A stretch of DNA of 64,000 bases from Isoetes taiwanensis (GCA_021234155.1 JAJEKV010000027.1:16090891-16154890); one strand, 5' to 3'. Shown: positions 10,986 to 23,697, numbered from the stretch's first letter. Program-made: numbers and translations. The notes: generated by a model not told the origin, from the letters alone.

Positions 10986-13228
10986 GGTCTGTAGCTCAAG
11001 ATATGAACACAAACGTAAAGCAGCCTTCGACAGAAACCCTAGGGCGCATCCATGGAGGATTTGCGTGCTATCCCTTTCCTTTCCATTTTTTGTCCTTCCC
11101 CTTTCGCTTTTCTCTTTTTTTCAGCAGATAATCCCATTTTGACTTGATCTCGAATGTACCTGCCTATATGCTTCTTTATGTTGGGCCAGTATTAGCTGCT
11201 TCTTTCTCCAGTACCAAATCAAATTCCTGTACATGTAAAACCACAAGCACTCACCGTTTTTATTCAAAATATTTGTTCAGGGGGCTTGTTTTTGCTGCAA
11301 AATTTATAGACTGACTTGAGCCACTTTATAGTGCTCTGCTGTCAATGCTTAGGGCATTTCATTGCCACGGTCCTTCCTTCTGGAGACGCATTTCCACATA
11401 GTTCTCAAACCATCCGAGATAGTCTATAAAGTTACTAAGAAAAAACTTAGAAAAGACTTGTTCAAAAGCCTTTATTGTATATAAAACAGTGAGAAAAGGA
11501 TCAAAAGGTGGGCGTGGAATTCGGCAGGCCAAATCGGATGAACTTGGCATCTAGGAGGCTGAATAAAAAGAACAGAGACTGACGGATTCAGGCAGGTGGG
11601 ATTGCAGAATAGGCGGTCGATTATTGCAGAGCAGGTGGCCAATCAGTCGGCCAAGTTGCAGATCGGGATCATCAGAAGGGAGTTGCAGGTCGAAATCTGG
11701 AGCCTTGATCTTGGACTCTTGGTTGTAGCTAGTACAAGGACTACAAACTCCAAGAGGTCTGGAGCTTCAACAGTTTCTGGGCCTTCAAGTCCTTCACCAG
11801 AAATGTTAAAGCCCGCAAGAATCCAAACAATCCCTCATAAGCATAGCCATAGCCGCCAAATTTGTCTTCTAGTTTCTGCACACAGGTAGTGGGTTGTTGA
11901 ATTAAGAGAGGGATCCGGTACTCAATCCTCAAATAAGCCATTGCAAGAACCAACGGATAAACCATTTAGGCATTTGTTCTTCAATCTGTGAATCAACAAT
12001 AAAAAATCAACAGAACATAAAAATATAATAGGCGGAAGCACTAAGGAAATGCTAGAATTTAACAGAAAGTGGCAACCTAAAAGAATAAACAAGGATCTCC
12101 AACTCCAACTGTCGGAGTTAAAAAGGCCGGGCCATTTGATTTGTGAAAAACTAGTTTAATCAGTGAAAGCCTACCTTTGAGATCCCTGCGCTTTGCAACT
12201 CCTTCGAAGATTTTCCCAGACGTTTTTACACAGGGCTATAGAAATCTGCTCCCTTCTTTCCAGAGGCACAAGATTTGCAAAAAGCTCTAGATGGGCTTTA
12301 CCCATTCGATCCCTGCGTTTAATCCATGCACTCAATTTCATGAAAAAGTAGACGGCGATCAGAAAGCGGAAAGCGGAAGCGGCGATCAGAAGCAGGAGCG
12401 ATGACCAGAAGCAAGAAGCGGGAAAGCAAAAAGGGGGAGAGCAGGAGCGGGAAAGGAGGCGGCGACATAAAGCTGGATGGAGAGAGTATCAGATATGGGC
12501 TATTAATCTCAGCCGTTAATACAGGGCCAATAAAATCGTAGGACTTGAATCACAATCTCAATCGCTCATCTCGACCATTGGATCAATATAATTATATCAT
12601 ACCTATTTTAGTAGTTTTTCCTTTGTTAATTTCATCATCCACTCCCTCTGCTTATTTTTTTAGTTATTATAGCTAATTCGTGTATTATTTTTTCTGGGCC
12701 CTTGAATTGTGGCACAATTCATAGGATATTCCCCCCTTCATAGATTCTGTTCCCCCATCTGAGGTCTTTGTGCAGTCAAGCTGACCCCTATTGACCCGAT
12801 TTTAAAGGAGGCACTTGAAGACCACCAACCATGGATTAAAATAGTGCATCTGTACAGTATAGTGTCATAGTAATACATTCCAATACTGCAGAACTCAAAC
12901 ATATCAACAGGAGTCCACCATGGCATGAGCCTGGAGATTGAACCCTATTTCCAATCCAATGCTCAGGGCTTACCTGGAACGCCATGAGTGTTCGACTATC
13001 TTATCTGAAGCTCAGAACAAAGGCATGAAACAGTAAAACTTTTATGCTGTGTGATTCCACAGACATGTGGCCTTCCTTGTTTCGGCTCTCCTTCATAGCG
13101 TGAAATCCACTGTACGAAGAAATTAAAAAAATATCTTGTGGCCGCAACGCTTTTTATATAAACTTCTCCTTCATGATGATATTTATGCAATTGCTTATAA
13201 TTGTTTTTCTAATAAATCGAGTTTGTCA
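10986..13228. other. Unassigned region with a purine-rich patch
   Basis: No protein family recognised. At about 12345-12475 the plus strand is a degenerate GA-rich stretch (repeats of GGAAGCGG and GCGATCAGAAG). Downstream AT-rich DNA has no coding signal. Short frames on the minus strand near 11360-11965 look plausible in composition but match nothing I know. Confidence 0.4.
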
Positions 13229-14112
13229 TCACAGTTCTTGATTGGAAAACAGCTTCCTCAATTAAAGATGTACAATGCTTCTTGGGGTTTGACAATTTTT
13301 ATCGCCGTTTCATCAAGAATTATTTGGAGATTGTCTTGCCTTTGACACGTCTCACTAGGAAGGATGTCCCTTTTGAGTGGACAATTGAAGCAGAATCAAT
13401 ATTCATCACTTTGAAGCATGCCTTTACAGCAGTACCTATTCTTGCACACCCGAATCCTTCACATCCCTATATTCTCAAAGCTGATGCATCAGATTTTGGG
13501 CTTGGCAGCATCTTGTCGCAAGAGAGGCATGATCATGATCGAGGATGATCGTCAGCGCCATCTCCTCCAGGCCCAAGCACGTTATCGTTATCATACAAAT
13601 CAGCACCGTCAGGATGCTCCTCCTGTTGCAGTTGGTGATCTTGTTTGGCTTTTGCGTCTGGATTTGCTGACAGGTTGTCCTTGTAACAAGCTCGACTACC
13701 GGCACTGGGGTCCCTATCAGATCATTGAACGAGTTGGTGATGATGCTTTCCATTTGGACGTTCTGCCGTCAGTTTGACTACACCCGATGTTCCATGTGTC
13801 ATTGTTGGAACCTTATATGGTGAATCCATTTCCAAATTGAGTACCTCCACCTTCACCACCAGTGGAAATTGATGATCATGAGGAGTTCGAGGTTCGAGAG
13901 ATTCTGGACTCCAAGTTTCTTCATCGGCAATTGTATTACTTGGTCTATTAGGAAGGATACTCACCAAGTGATAGAGCCTAAGAGCCTGCCGAGAATCTGA
14001 CTAATGCTCCTGATAAAATTGCGGACTTTCACCGAGGTTACTCGGATAAGCCAAGTTTGAGTACTCCGGCCCCAGCTCCAAGGACTCGCCGCCATCCTAG
14101 GAGGGGGATGGT
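13229..14112 (+). mobile_element. Ty3/gypsy chromovirus polyprotein remnant with internal deletion
   Basis: About 13229-13525 encodes the RT end and RNase H start of a gypsy pol: SSIKDVQCFLGFDNFYRRFI, then PLTRLTRKDVPFEW..EAE, and ADASDFGLGSILSQ. The frame then jumps, without the bulk of RNase H and integrase, to the integrase C-terminus (about 13555-13790: PPVAVGDLVWLL, WGPYQIIERVGDDAFHLDVL). Next comes a chromodomain-like piece (EVREILDSKFLHRQLYYLV...GY) and a tail EPAENLTNAPDKIADFHRGY, all typical of chromoviruses. Frameshifts and stops are present. A purine tract AGGAGGGGGATGG (14099-14111) is followed by TGTGACGACC, a good candidate for polypurine tract plus 3' LTR start. The deletion of about 1.5-2 kb of pol is the main oddity. 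Confidence 0.9.
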
Positions 14113-14689
14113 GTGACGACCATACCGATATACATATCATATATAAACATTATACTTGTGTATACAAAAGATGGTCGTCACACGGATGCAAAAGGGTAGT
14201 TGCACAAGACAAGGTTTGAACTTACAATCTTCTAGTTGTAAGTCACACACTTTTGCCAAGTGCACTATCAATACTTGTAGAAGACATTTCCTCGTTTCTC
14301 TAATATGTGCGGCTGTTTCCAAGGAGGTTCTAGAATACCTACATGCATGCGTGATGCTTGGCATGATCTCATCCATTGGAGTGGCGCAATCCTGACCGTT
14401 GGCCTAGATAATAAAAAGGCACCTCCTTCTTGTCAATGCATTCCAGTTCAATGCCAGTTTTGGGGTTCTAGGCATCTGTCTCGTGTTCATGCTCGCCTTC
14501 GGGCCATTGTATTCTTGATTCTTGTTCATATATTAGATTCTTCGCTGTTCTTGGCATATTTTCTCTATATTTCTTTACATATTTTCCAAGTATTTTCTTT
14601 GTTTTCACGTAGGTTAATGACATGTTACTTGATACTGATATGCTTCATCCTTCTACTAAGTGACCCCTTCAGATGTGAACTTGGGCAAG
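14113..14689 (+). mobile_element. Probable start of the chromovirus 3' LTR
   Basis: Begins TGTGACGACCATACC immediately after the purine tract. The right end could not be fixed because no second copy is present in the window. It contains the tRNA-like phrase GGTTTGAACTTACAATC near 14213. No coding signal. Confidence 0.5.
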
Positions 14690-15200
14690 GGATAATGTAC
14701 TTCATCCTAAAGTGGTAGTACTTTGGTGGCGGATTCTTCACATATGTCTTTGGATTAATGTGCTTGTCCAGGTTTGACCGTGGAATATCAGATTTGCTTC
14801 AAGTATGTAAGCATGGATCCGAGACCATTGAGCATTGCTTTTTCATATGCGGTCACGTTAGATATACATGTGATCAGTTGTTCTTTCTTTCTCAGGCCTC
14901 ATTAACAAGTCAACAGGTGCCTTTGACAATTTACCCAAGTACTTGGACGAAGTTATAAAGTCAGGCTTTTCATCTAGCAGCAGGTTGATGGCTTTGGACT
15001 ATCTGGAAAAGATGAAGGCTGGTAAGTCATATTATAGCCAAATCTTTCTAAATCTATTGTTTAAATTTGGATTTTCTGGTTTGATAAAAACTTTTTTGGT
15101 TTTTTTTTACGTCATTTTCCTAAGGTTGAAGATTTATTGGCAGCCAGAAGATTTTTCCGACATCCAAAAATCGAGAAAGAAACATTTTCATAACATTTTC
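14690..15200 (+). mobile_element. L1-type LINE zf-RVT fragment
   Basis: Plus-strand reading gives NVLHPKVVVLWWRILHICL, then after a frame change CKHGSETIEHCFFICGHVR and VPLTIYPSTWTKL, and further on FHLAAG.WLWTIWKR. The order is the same as in the 9.2-10 kb and 48.9-49.7 kb LINE pieces. It is heavily frameshifted and only the 3' end of ORF2 survives. Confidence 0.8.
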
Positions 15201-18200
15201 ATGGTTTTTTAGTATGATTTCTGGTTTTCCAGATATGGCGGCCAAATTAGGGATGAGAGAACTTAGGCGGCATGAGAGACGTGTGGCCAAGTCCGATGCT
15301 TGAGATGTCGGGTTAATGGAGACGTCCTGCCATATTCTGTTCTATCTTGAGGATTTCGGTGGTTTTGCCAGAGTGGGGATAGACTGTAATAATTTAAAGG
15401 AAGTATGTTACTCAGCCGTAGACTTTTATCTAGATGTGGCAGTCTATTCTTGCATATGTTTCCTGGATCTAGCATCTATACCTAATATGCATCTTAGTTC
15501 AAGCAATATTTTCGAATCCTTAAAGCTATGATATTTTATCAATAGTTCTTCAATTCCAGGTAAAACTGCCAGCCCTTAATGATTTTCTCCATTGATTTGA
15601 TTTGAAGGATAGGGCTTTACTCAAAACAATGTCTTCAGGCTATAAAGGGAGATAGTGGAGTTTCAGATGGACATGGGCTTCATACAAGGGATCATGCTGC
15701 ACTGCAGTAAATCAAACTAGGGTCAGAAGGAAGTGGTAACGTTTATTCATTTGTTCCTTCATTATGCTCTTCTTCTACGTTAATAGTCTGAGGAAATACC
15801 AAAGAAGCGAAATAGACTGCAAGAAAAAGGTGTTTGCTATGGCATCCATTATCAATTCATTTAGATGCAGATAATATATCAGGATTCCATACATACTCTG
15901 GGGTGTTGCTAGATTTTCTTCACCTAAACTTGCTATGGTGTGTTGCTAGACTTGCTTTCCGTTAGATTTGTGCATCGAAAAGGGGTTATCGTGCTTGCCT
16001 GCGATTGCTTGCCCTGGTGCAAGAATTAGATCAACTATTAAGTTTTGAAATGCAAGATCCAGGACCTGGATGCTTCCGGACGGTTCTAGGGTAACTCCAG
16101 TTTGGGTTTAAATCTGGATTGTGGTTGCTTATCTGCTGCATATAAGGATGTCCACTCTGTTTGGAAATGGAAAGTTATTAGCGAGATATTCAATAATTAC
16201 CAATCGTCTGTTCCTCTTTCATGCGCATGGCACGACCATGAATAGTCTACAATGAAGGTTCATTTGTTCACCATTCCAGATCGTGTATTATCTAAGCCCT
16301 ATATTATTACAGGAGATATTATCAGAATTGTTTGTGTGGTAGCAGATTGGCTAGGGACGGAGCTAGAATGGGCAGGTAAGTGACCTCAATCCAATCATTG
16401 ATTTTGCTTTTGTATTATCATGCCTCTTTTTTATTTCTGTCTGTTTAAACAAGCTCAGCCTAGCTGACTATGAATACCATGCTCTGCATTTTTGTGTGTA
16501 GAAGAACTTCAATTAATACAAAAGGACTTCTAGCAAGATCATGTTTTACTTATGCCCTAGCAGGTTAAGCCATACGTCAGATTGGAATGGACTAAGAAAT
16601 AATAGGCAGATAAATGATTATAATTGTTCCATACTATCTATTATTTTTCTTCTTGCTAAAATTCTTTCTTAGCTCTTAGGTTTTAGGTTTTACTGATATT
16701 TCATTTTTCAATTTTGTTCCAGGGTAACATGATAAGAGAATGGGTAAATCAGAGCCAACATAGAGAGTACGTTATCTTAAACTTTAAAATAATTAATATC
16801 TGTATCGTCTGCACTATCTATGATGAACTTTTAAATCCATGCGTCTACTGGTTGTGGAATTCATTTTTTGCATGGTATCATCCATCCTTTAGAAAACCCA
16901 TTTGGTGGGTCTTAGGATATAAGCACAAGAAAATCCGGGCAATGTGCCATGTGCTTTCCATATAAGCTTTCATCTAGGATGTTGCATTTAATGCAATCAT
17001 GCCTTTTATGGCCCGAGAGCATCACGCTTTTTATAGTTGGAGACCTGAGACCTGTAAGTTGATGTATGTACTGCTTATGCGCTCAAGCATTTTGGTTTGT
17101 GATATGTGAGGCCTGTCAGAGGTTTATTTTTTCCAGCCAATGGTTCTTAGATATGAAATTTATGCAGGAACATAAGCTTTTCCTGATTCTATTCTCTTTC
17201 ATCTCAGTAATGTCTATTGCTTATTTGCAGAACATTATCATTAAATACCATGTTTACCAATGGGCTGTCGCACATACTACAAACTAAAGGGCATCACATT
17301 TGTTGATACTGGCTTCTATTTCATGCATGATATGTGCTACGAGCTGCCACATCTGATATCATAGAAGACTTTGTATTTGCAATTTCTTTCCATGTCTTGG
17401 AGCCACGTGTGAATGACCATTTAACCCACCAAGATCTTATTGCAGGTGAATGTCACATCATATACTGTATCAGCATCAGTAGTAGTAGTTTTTCCAAAAG
17501 TTAAGGTGAGTTGTACAGCTTATTTCTTTTCAGTTGCATGCGCAAGAAACTTGCTCTTTTCTTTAGTTTTCTAGGATGTTAGAGGGGGGTGATCACAATT
17601 GCAATACATAATAGTGCAAAGGAGTTGCATATCTAAACCTAGAGGGTAAAATTAACATTAGTAACAAATTTACAGCATGTATTTGACATTGCTTACTCAT
17701 TGCACTCTCATGCTTTCTGCTAAGTCAATAGGAAGTCCTGCAAACATGCAATATGTAGCATAATAACAGGGGGTTTCTTTTGTATTTTTGTACTTTTTTT
17801 CCTAAGGTTTTTATATGATTTCGTGGATGTATTTGATGAGCCATACTAATTAGTATATCTAGAGTGCGCATACGCTTGAACTAATTTTGATGCCTACATC
17901 CAATGGTTTAGATCCATATATCATATATTTCGTTATTATATTGTATTTTTCTTATTTTATCACATTCTGCTCGACATGCAAGGCTCGAGAGAACCCATTT
18001 TAGGGTTTGAGGGGTTATGGGCCTAATTTGCTTCGTGGCTATGTCGGGTTAGTTCTTGCATACCAAGTCTGGTTGCCTCCGGATTTGGTCTGATACAGGG
18101 TTAATCGGTTTGACGGGTTCATCCTTTGTTGCTTTGCAGCTGCAACCAGGCATCTTGGCCGAGGAACATTTATCCAATGCATCATCTCTTCTGGCTGGGG

Positions 18201-18497
18201 CGTCAAAGCAAGATATTTGTCAGCGGATCCAGGGGCTCGGTATTCTGCCATCTTTGCAGGTTGCCGATCTTACAGGTTTACAATCTTTTCAGGTGAAACT
18301 GATGTTTCAGAGGCCATAATAAGAGAGGGTGAAGCCGAAGAAAATGAAGCTAAGCAATACCCACAGTTTACGTGATCCCAGATAAGCCTGCATTTGGGAC
18401 CATTTTGGATGCATGCACGAGATTTGGTAGTCTTGCAAAAGGCAAGTTTTCCCATGCTTACATTATAATTAGTGACTTTGACTCTCACTGATTGTAT
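15201..18497. other. Long unassigned stretch
   Basis: About 3.3 kb without a recognisable family on either strand. Several intron-like features (T-rich tracts, AG|GT patterns) occur, so diverged exons could be hidden here. I could not assemble any. Confidence 0.4.
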
Positions 18498-19030
18498 TTT
18501 ATTCTGAAACTGGGGATGGCAGGAAAGCATTATCATACTTTCACGAAATGCAGCTGGAAGGCATACTGCCAGACAAGGTAACCTATTCCAGTGTGGTAGA
18601 AGCATGCATTTCTGAAGAGGCATTGGCACAAGGCAAACGCATACACTCCTGCATTAAAGTCCGGCCTTGATTCAGGTATTGTTCTAGCAACTGCCCTTAT
18701 GAACTTGTACAACATATGCGGATGGTCGGAAGAAGGTCACAGAATTTTTGATAAAATGCAGGGGAGAAATCTGGTTTCATGGAATTCAATCCTATCATCG
18801 TTTTCTCGGGCAAGGAAATCCCAAAGGAGACAATTCATATTTTACCCGAGATGGAGGCGAAGGTCTTATGCCAAATAATGTCACCGTGTCAAGATCGTTG
18901 GCATGTTCACAAACACGTAAGTCTTGTCGGGGGACAAAGTGGATTCATTCTTATGCTATATGCGTAAAACTTGGATTGAGATATGCTTGTTGGAAATGCT
19001 CTTATTGACTCATATGGGAAATGAATGGTG
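18498..19030 (+). pseudogene. PLS-class PPR protein fragment
   Basis: The first part reads SETGDGRKALSYFHEMQLEG, ILPDKVTYSSVVEACISEEA and LAQGKRIHSCIKV, a canonical PLS-class PPR repeat pair of the organellar RNA-editing family. A stop follows after VRP. Later pieces are recognisable only by switching frames: a stretch corresponding to ALMNLYNICG..EEGHRIFDKMQ, then RNLVSWNSILSS, EMEAEGLMPNNVTVS and LGLRDMLVGNALIDSYGK. At least three frame changes and one stop make this a dead copy. No E or DYW domain is seen. Confidence 0.8.
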
Positions 19031-19660
19031 GCATCGATCCTCGCGGGAAAGCTTCTTTTCTCATCACTGGTATCTAATTACTCAACAAATATTTTCCTAG
19101 GTTTCTTCCATAGATTTAAGACAAGCAAAGGTGGTGACATAATGCACCTATTGGTGGGCAATTTTATTTATGCCTTCTTTGAAGTTACATGGCATGAACG
19201 AAAAGCAATACATGTTATCTTATCTGCGGTAGCATGGCTTTTCAATCCATTCGCAAGATTTACCATAGGGACAAGAGGCAACTGTGAAGCCATTGTGTGT
19301 TGGACAAAATATATTCCATGCTTCTTGAACGATGGGGCTATTACTTTGCTTTCTACCTGGGAGTACATGATGATGTTTTTATGCAGCCCAATGGGGATGG
19401 TGGAGAATATATTGGTCATTTGTTAAAACTATGGATTACACATATATACATACTTGGTTCCAATTTTGTTGTGCTTCATATTTACATTTCACAATAGGAA
19501 GCCTTCTCATTTGCAAGTAGCTCTTCTAGCAAATTGGGACTAAAAGCACAAGTCCCAATAATGACAAATATCGTTGCCATTAGTTTTACTTTACTAAACT
19601 GTTGTTCATACGAGTAGGTTAAACTTAACGAACTCATCCAAGTGTGAAGTCACGTTGTTT
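19031..19660. other. Unassigned
   Basis: A long open stretch on the plus strand (19025-19426) has no recognisable domain and uneven composition; I do not call it a gene. Confidence 0.4.
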
Positions 19661-19664
19661 GTTC

Positions 19665-20166
19665 TTTGCCCCGAAGGGGCAAAAAAATTTTTTAACCTAT
19701 AACAAAAACCATTATATTAAATTAAATTAAACCATTACATTAAACCATTACATTACCTTTAAATTAAATCCCCCTTCAAACCCCCTTTGGTTTGGGTGCA
19801 TATTCACACGGGGGGTTACTCCGGGCACCGAGAGCTGTCGGATGGGCATATTTGCCCTTTATTCCAAGATCTGGACCGTATATAACAATCCTCGTTTGTG
19901 GGGTATGCATGTACAAGTTTTTGTATACTGTATATTAAGGTTTGCAAAATACTATAAGGTTTGAGAGAATGTACTTAATGGTGTTAATTTTGTACATGTA
20001 TTGTAAATATATTTTTGAGGCTCTCGCTGCCCTACGTAACCCCCCGTGTGAATATGCACCCAAACCAAAGGGGGTTTGAAGGGGGATTTAATTTAAAGGT
20101 AATGTAATGGTTTAATGTAATGGTTTAATTTAATTTAATATAATGGTTTTTGTTATAGGTTAAAAA
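19665..20166. mobile_element. Foldback/MITE-like element with perfect 131-bp inverted repeats
   Basis: The left arm 19689-19819 and right arm 20036-20166 are, by my base-by-base reading, perfect reverse complements. Arm ends are TTTTTAACCTATAAC / GTTATAGGTTAAAAA outside and GGGGGGTTAC / GTAACCCCCC inside. A 216-bp non-coding spacer separates them. Immediately left is a short hairpin TTGCCCCGAAGGGGCAA (about 19666-19682). I found no clear target duplication, so the true ends are uncertain. A transcript would fold into a long perfect hairpin. No transposase is encoded. Confidence 0.85.
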
Positions 20167-21689
20167 TCTCGATTGTTGATGCATGCAGATGAAAAGGCAG
20201 TCTCAGGATAATACATGAAAAATGGAACTTTTACCATGTTACGTCATGCCTTTTTTGACGTTGTATGAAGGATGAACATGAGGACAATGACATAAATACA
20301 TTTGGGGTGGCAGCGTTGCACTACTCTGGTAATTGCTCTTCTTTTATCTCCCTTTTCTTTTGCTTTAGTTTATTCTGTTTTCTGAGCTTCAGAAAAAGCT
20401 TTTGTTTGCTATGTTTTCTTAGCTTCACAAAAAGCATATGATATGGCTAATAGTTCTATCTAGAACTTGAATATCACGTTTTTGTTGGCCATCCTTTAAA
20501 GAAACTAATCAAGAACTTTAGCTACCTATGTGAAGAAATTTAGTATGCTTTTTGTCCACTGCTCATTGGAGGTTGAACTTAATTTCCATTTCAAGTGTTT
20601 CATTCTATAAGAATGATTGTGACTGCTATTTAGCAGGTTGTTTTTGTTGAGTATAACGAGCATTATACTGCAAGATCTTAACAGTCTGTTGTGCCAATGT
20701 CCAATTTCTCAATGGATTTTGTCGTTAATAGATCCATATTGCAAGGTCCTAGCAGTCTGTTGTGCTAATGTCCAGCTCCTAAACGGCCAAGTGCACAACT
20801 TTCTTAGAGATTCAATTGCATAATTTTCTGAGTAATTCAACATCAATATCAAGCAGACAGGTGCGGAATGGATTTCTGCTGACTATGTCTGTTATGCTAC
20901 ATTGCAGGCAATAACATTCTGCACTCTCATATGGGTCCATTATTGCAAGAAACAATGTATAAGCGCGTGGCATGAAGGGTTTCTTTTCAAAGACTAGAAG
21001 TTAGAGGTGTTAGGCTCAGATGTTCTGGTACTTTACATAGCCATCTGACCGCTAAGGGGGTGTCAACATTCTACTTTGCAAGTAGGCATGATTTCTTCCT
21101 GATTATCCAAAGTGCTTGGGAAGAAGTGTAGGTTCATGTGTTAAGTGAAGGAAGTGCAAGTGACATGTTGTCTTATAGGGCAAAAAGAAAGAATAAGATA
21201 ACTATGAGAATTAGGGATGGCATAAAGGGGCCAACGTGCCTTTGCACGAAAGCACCATGTTCCTTTTTTTCTTTCATCCTATTCCAAACAGAATATTACC
21301 TCATTTCCTTTTACTTTTTCCTGCCCTAAAGCACTAGCAAAGGCGAGTCTTCTTCACCAGAGCTGGAGTTCAGAGTACCCTCTGTTTTTATTCATCTCTG
21401 TATGCCATACAATTCATTTCTATGGTAATTCAGAATTACTTGATCTATTGTTCTGGACTCCACCATATAAGATATTATCTTGGATTTAGGAACACTTTCT
21501 GTTTTGCCATAGAGATACCGTATCAAATGGAATTTTGATTTAAGGCATTCTACCCTTTACGACAACTGTATTGCCTTTTATCTTCCATGCATTTGGCAGA
21601 ACTTTGTAAATTCACCTGACCTGTATTCACCTCCAAGATCTGATCTTGAAGATTTTATATGTGAAGACATTTTACGTTCTATCTATACA
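20167..21689. other. Unassigned
   Basis: No gene recognised. Two similar phrases around AGTCTGTTGTG(C)CAATGTCCA (20680-20702 and 20752-20773) show a small local duplication. Confidence 0.45.
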
Positions 21690-22000
21690 ACATAAAGTTC
21701 AAAAGCTTTCAACACCTAATCCACTAAATGAAGATAATAGCATTTGTTGATAAGTAGCAAAATAAAATTTGCCTCCAAGATATTGCACTTGCATGAATCC
21801 ATACACATCCAAATGTACCAGTTCAAGCAACATAAGTGCTTTATTTTCAAAACTAGGTCGAGATTGCTTTCTTAGCATACAAGACTTACAAACACATATG
21901 CTCTTCATCATCAAATGCCAATCCATTTAATAACTTATGTTTTTTGGCAATTTGATTTAATGTTATTATAAGTCACATTTTCCATAGTATGCAGGTCAAA
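21690..22000 (-). mobile_element. Ty1/copia integrase-region fragment
   Basis: The minus strand encodes CVCKSCMLRKQSRPSF..KA, LLELVHLDVYGFMQVQYLGG and KFYFATYQQ, the segment joining the pre-integrase zinc region to the integrase core. Copia elements typically read C..C..GKQ...F, LELVH.D..GPM, and SLGG..YF.TF.DD here. The DD of the core is missing (TYQQ). Sequence to the right (about 22000) reads WKFDLHTMENVTYNNI on the minus strand, suggesting the element once extended there. No LTRs found. Confidence 0.8.
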
Positions 22001-22532
22001 TTTCCATTTTTTTGAGATCCTATCATAGCGCTGATATATCTTATTGGTTGCCAAAGTAATTGCGGCACTCTAGCAAATCAATAGAAGCTCAGCATTCCTA
22101 GCCACTATATATTTACAAATCTGCAGAAATCTTACTTCTTTGGACCTAGACCACGTGGTTCTATCAACCAAATAAGTTGTAGGTTCGTTTCATTGCCCAT
22201 GGTCCATAAACATACCAACTCTACACGACATTGACTCTTTGCATTCAATATGTGATGTGACATTGTATCTTGGGTCATTGAATATACTGACAACTGTCCA
22301 AGTTATTAAGTTATATACTATGTCTTTCTAACACACATTGTGATGTGTTCCATTTATAGAGCGTGTTTTGAATACGGTGTAAGATGCATCAATATGAAAT
22401 CTCATGCCAAAGTACACTCCAATCAATATACATTATATTGTATATTCTATATGAATTATAGATGCATCAATACATTCTATATTTTATTCATGTTTTGAAT
22501 ATGGTGTGGATGCATCGATACGAAATCTCATG
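22001..22532. other. AT-rich flank with local direct repeats
   Basis: Short phrases recur: GATGCATC(A/G)ATA (22384, 22461 and 22510) and CGAAATCTCATG or TGAAATCTCATG (22397 and 22521). This flank matters because its sequence near 22397-22430 resembles an unoccupied version of the insertion site of the 22533-26076 unit. Confidence 0.5.
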
Positions 22533-23081
22533 TAAGTCGTATTTAATTAAAGTGGGACTCATTCCATTCCCATTTTTTTTCGGAACCCTGTTAATTTACA
22601 TGAAAAGGAGCACCCCGACCCGAAAACTATCCTTAATTCGATTTTTTGTCTAGAACTCTGCATCAAAGCTTTCCTCCAGTTTTCCCTGGTTAGCGAGTCG
22701 AGAACAAGAACAACGCAACTGAAACAAAGGAAATTCATTAAAGATTGAAACCAAAGTTCTAGATTGAAACCAAAGTTTACAATGGTTGAAGATACCATGA
22801 TGGTCGGGCTGACACAAATATTACATCATCTTCGCACACAGACCACCTACTGGGAACAACATGCAGAGCAAGGTCTGAGGCGTTCCAAGCCACAAGAGCA
22901 ACTTGAAGAGAATAGAAAAATGAACACGCTTAGCCCGACATGGCTCCCGATCATGTCCTTTTACGTCGCAATAATTTGTCTTTGGGAAAGGCAAAATCAA
23001 GTTAGTGCAAGTGATGCTACAGACAATACAAATAAGAAAACAACCAGTTCTAAGGGCCATTTCTGAAGAATGTAGGTATGA

Positions 23082-23524
23082 GGCCTTTTCGACTCATGAA
23101 GTCGAGAAAGGCCCCTCTGATGTAGCTTAGAGCCCAAAAAAACAAAAAAACAAGAAAAAAAAATTCCTTCTTTTTCTAAGTAGGCAAAAAAAAAAAATTT
23201 TTTGAGGGCCTTTCTCGACTCACGAGTCGAGAAAGACCCTCAAGGCCCCTCTAATGGCCTTTCTCGACTCGCGAGTCGAGAAAGGCAGATCTGAGTAAAA
23301 AAAAAAAAATTTTTCCCTTTTTTTTTAACTAGGAAAAAAAAAGTTTTTTTTTCAAGAAGATTTTTTTTAAGGGTCTTTCTCGACTCGTGGGTCGAGAAAA
23401 GCATCTGAGAGTAAAAAAACGAAGTTTTGGGGGGTTGAGAAAGGAAGCTCAAAGTGAAAAACAGAGTTCTGAGGTCGAGAAATGCAGTCTTGAGGACCTT
23501 TCTCGACTCGCGAGTCGAGAAAGG
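23082..23524. repeat. Cluster of five near-perfect ~30-bp palindromes
   Basis: Palindromes built on CTTTCTCGACTCGCGAGTCG and its complement lie at about 23082-23113, 23206-23239, 23256-23286, 23371-23402 and 23495-23524. The copies at 23256 and 23495 have the self-complementary centre CTCGCGAG and are perfect over at least 26 bp. The others differ at 1-3 positions, mostly at the centre. A half-site GTCGAGAAA lies near 23474. The spacers are A/T homopolymer-rich. There is no coding sense. Confidence 0.9.
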
Positions 23525-23697
23525 CAGCTCAGGGTGGAAAACACAGTTCTGAGGTTCATGACTAACTGGACCAGCAATGGTATTTTCTATGTATTTTCTA
23601 ATGCACACCATATGCATTTATTATGTATACATATACGAAAAAATAGACCCTGCTCATAGCTTATTTCAAATATAGATTTTCCAAATGGGACACTATG

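Noticed and set aside
11359-11965. Minus-strand frames with plausible protein wording
   Set aside because: No family recognised, no splice-consistent model, and flanking stops; not enough to call a gene.
19025-19426. 133-codon open frame downstream of the PLS-PPR relic
   Set aside because: No PPR or other motif, and it follows a frame-broken pseudogene in AT-rich DNA.
23082-23524. CRISPR-like array
   Set aside because: Units are palindromic with irregular 20-110-bp homopolymer-rich spacers in a plant genome; not a CRISPR.
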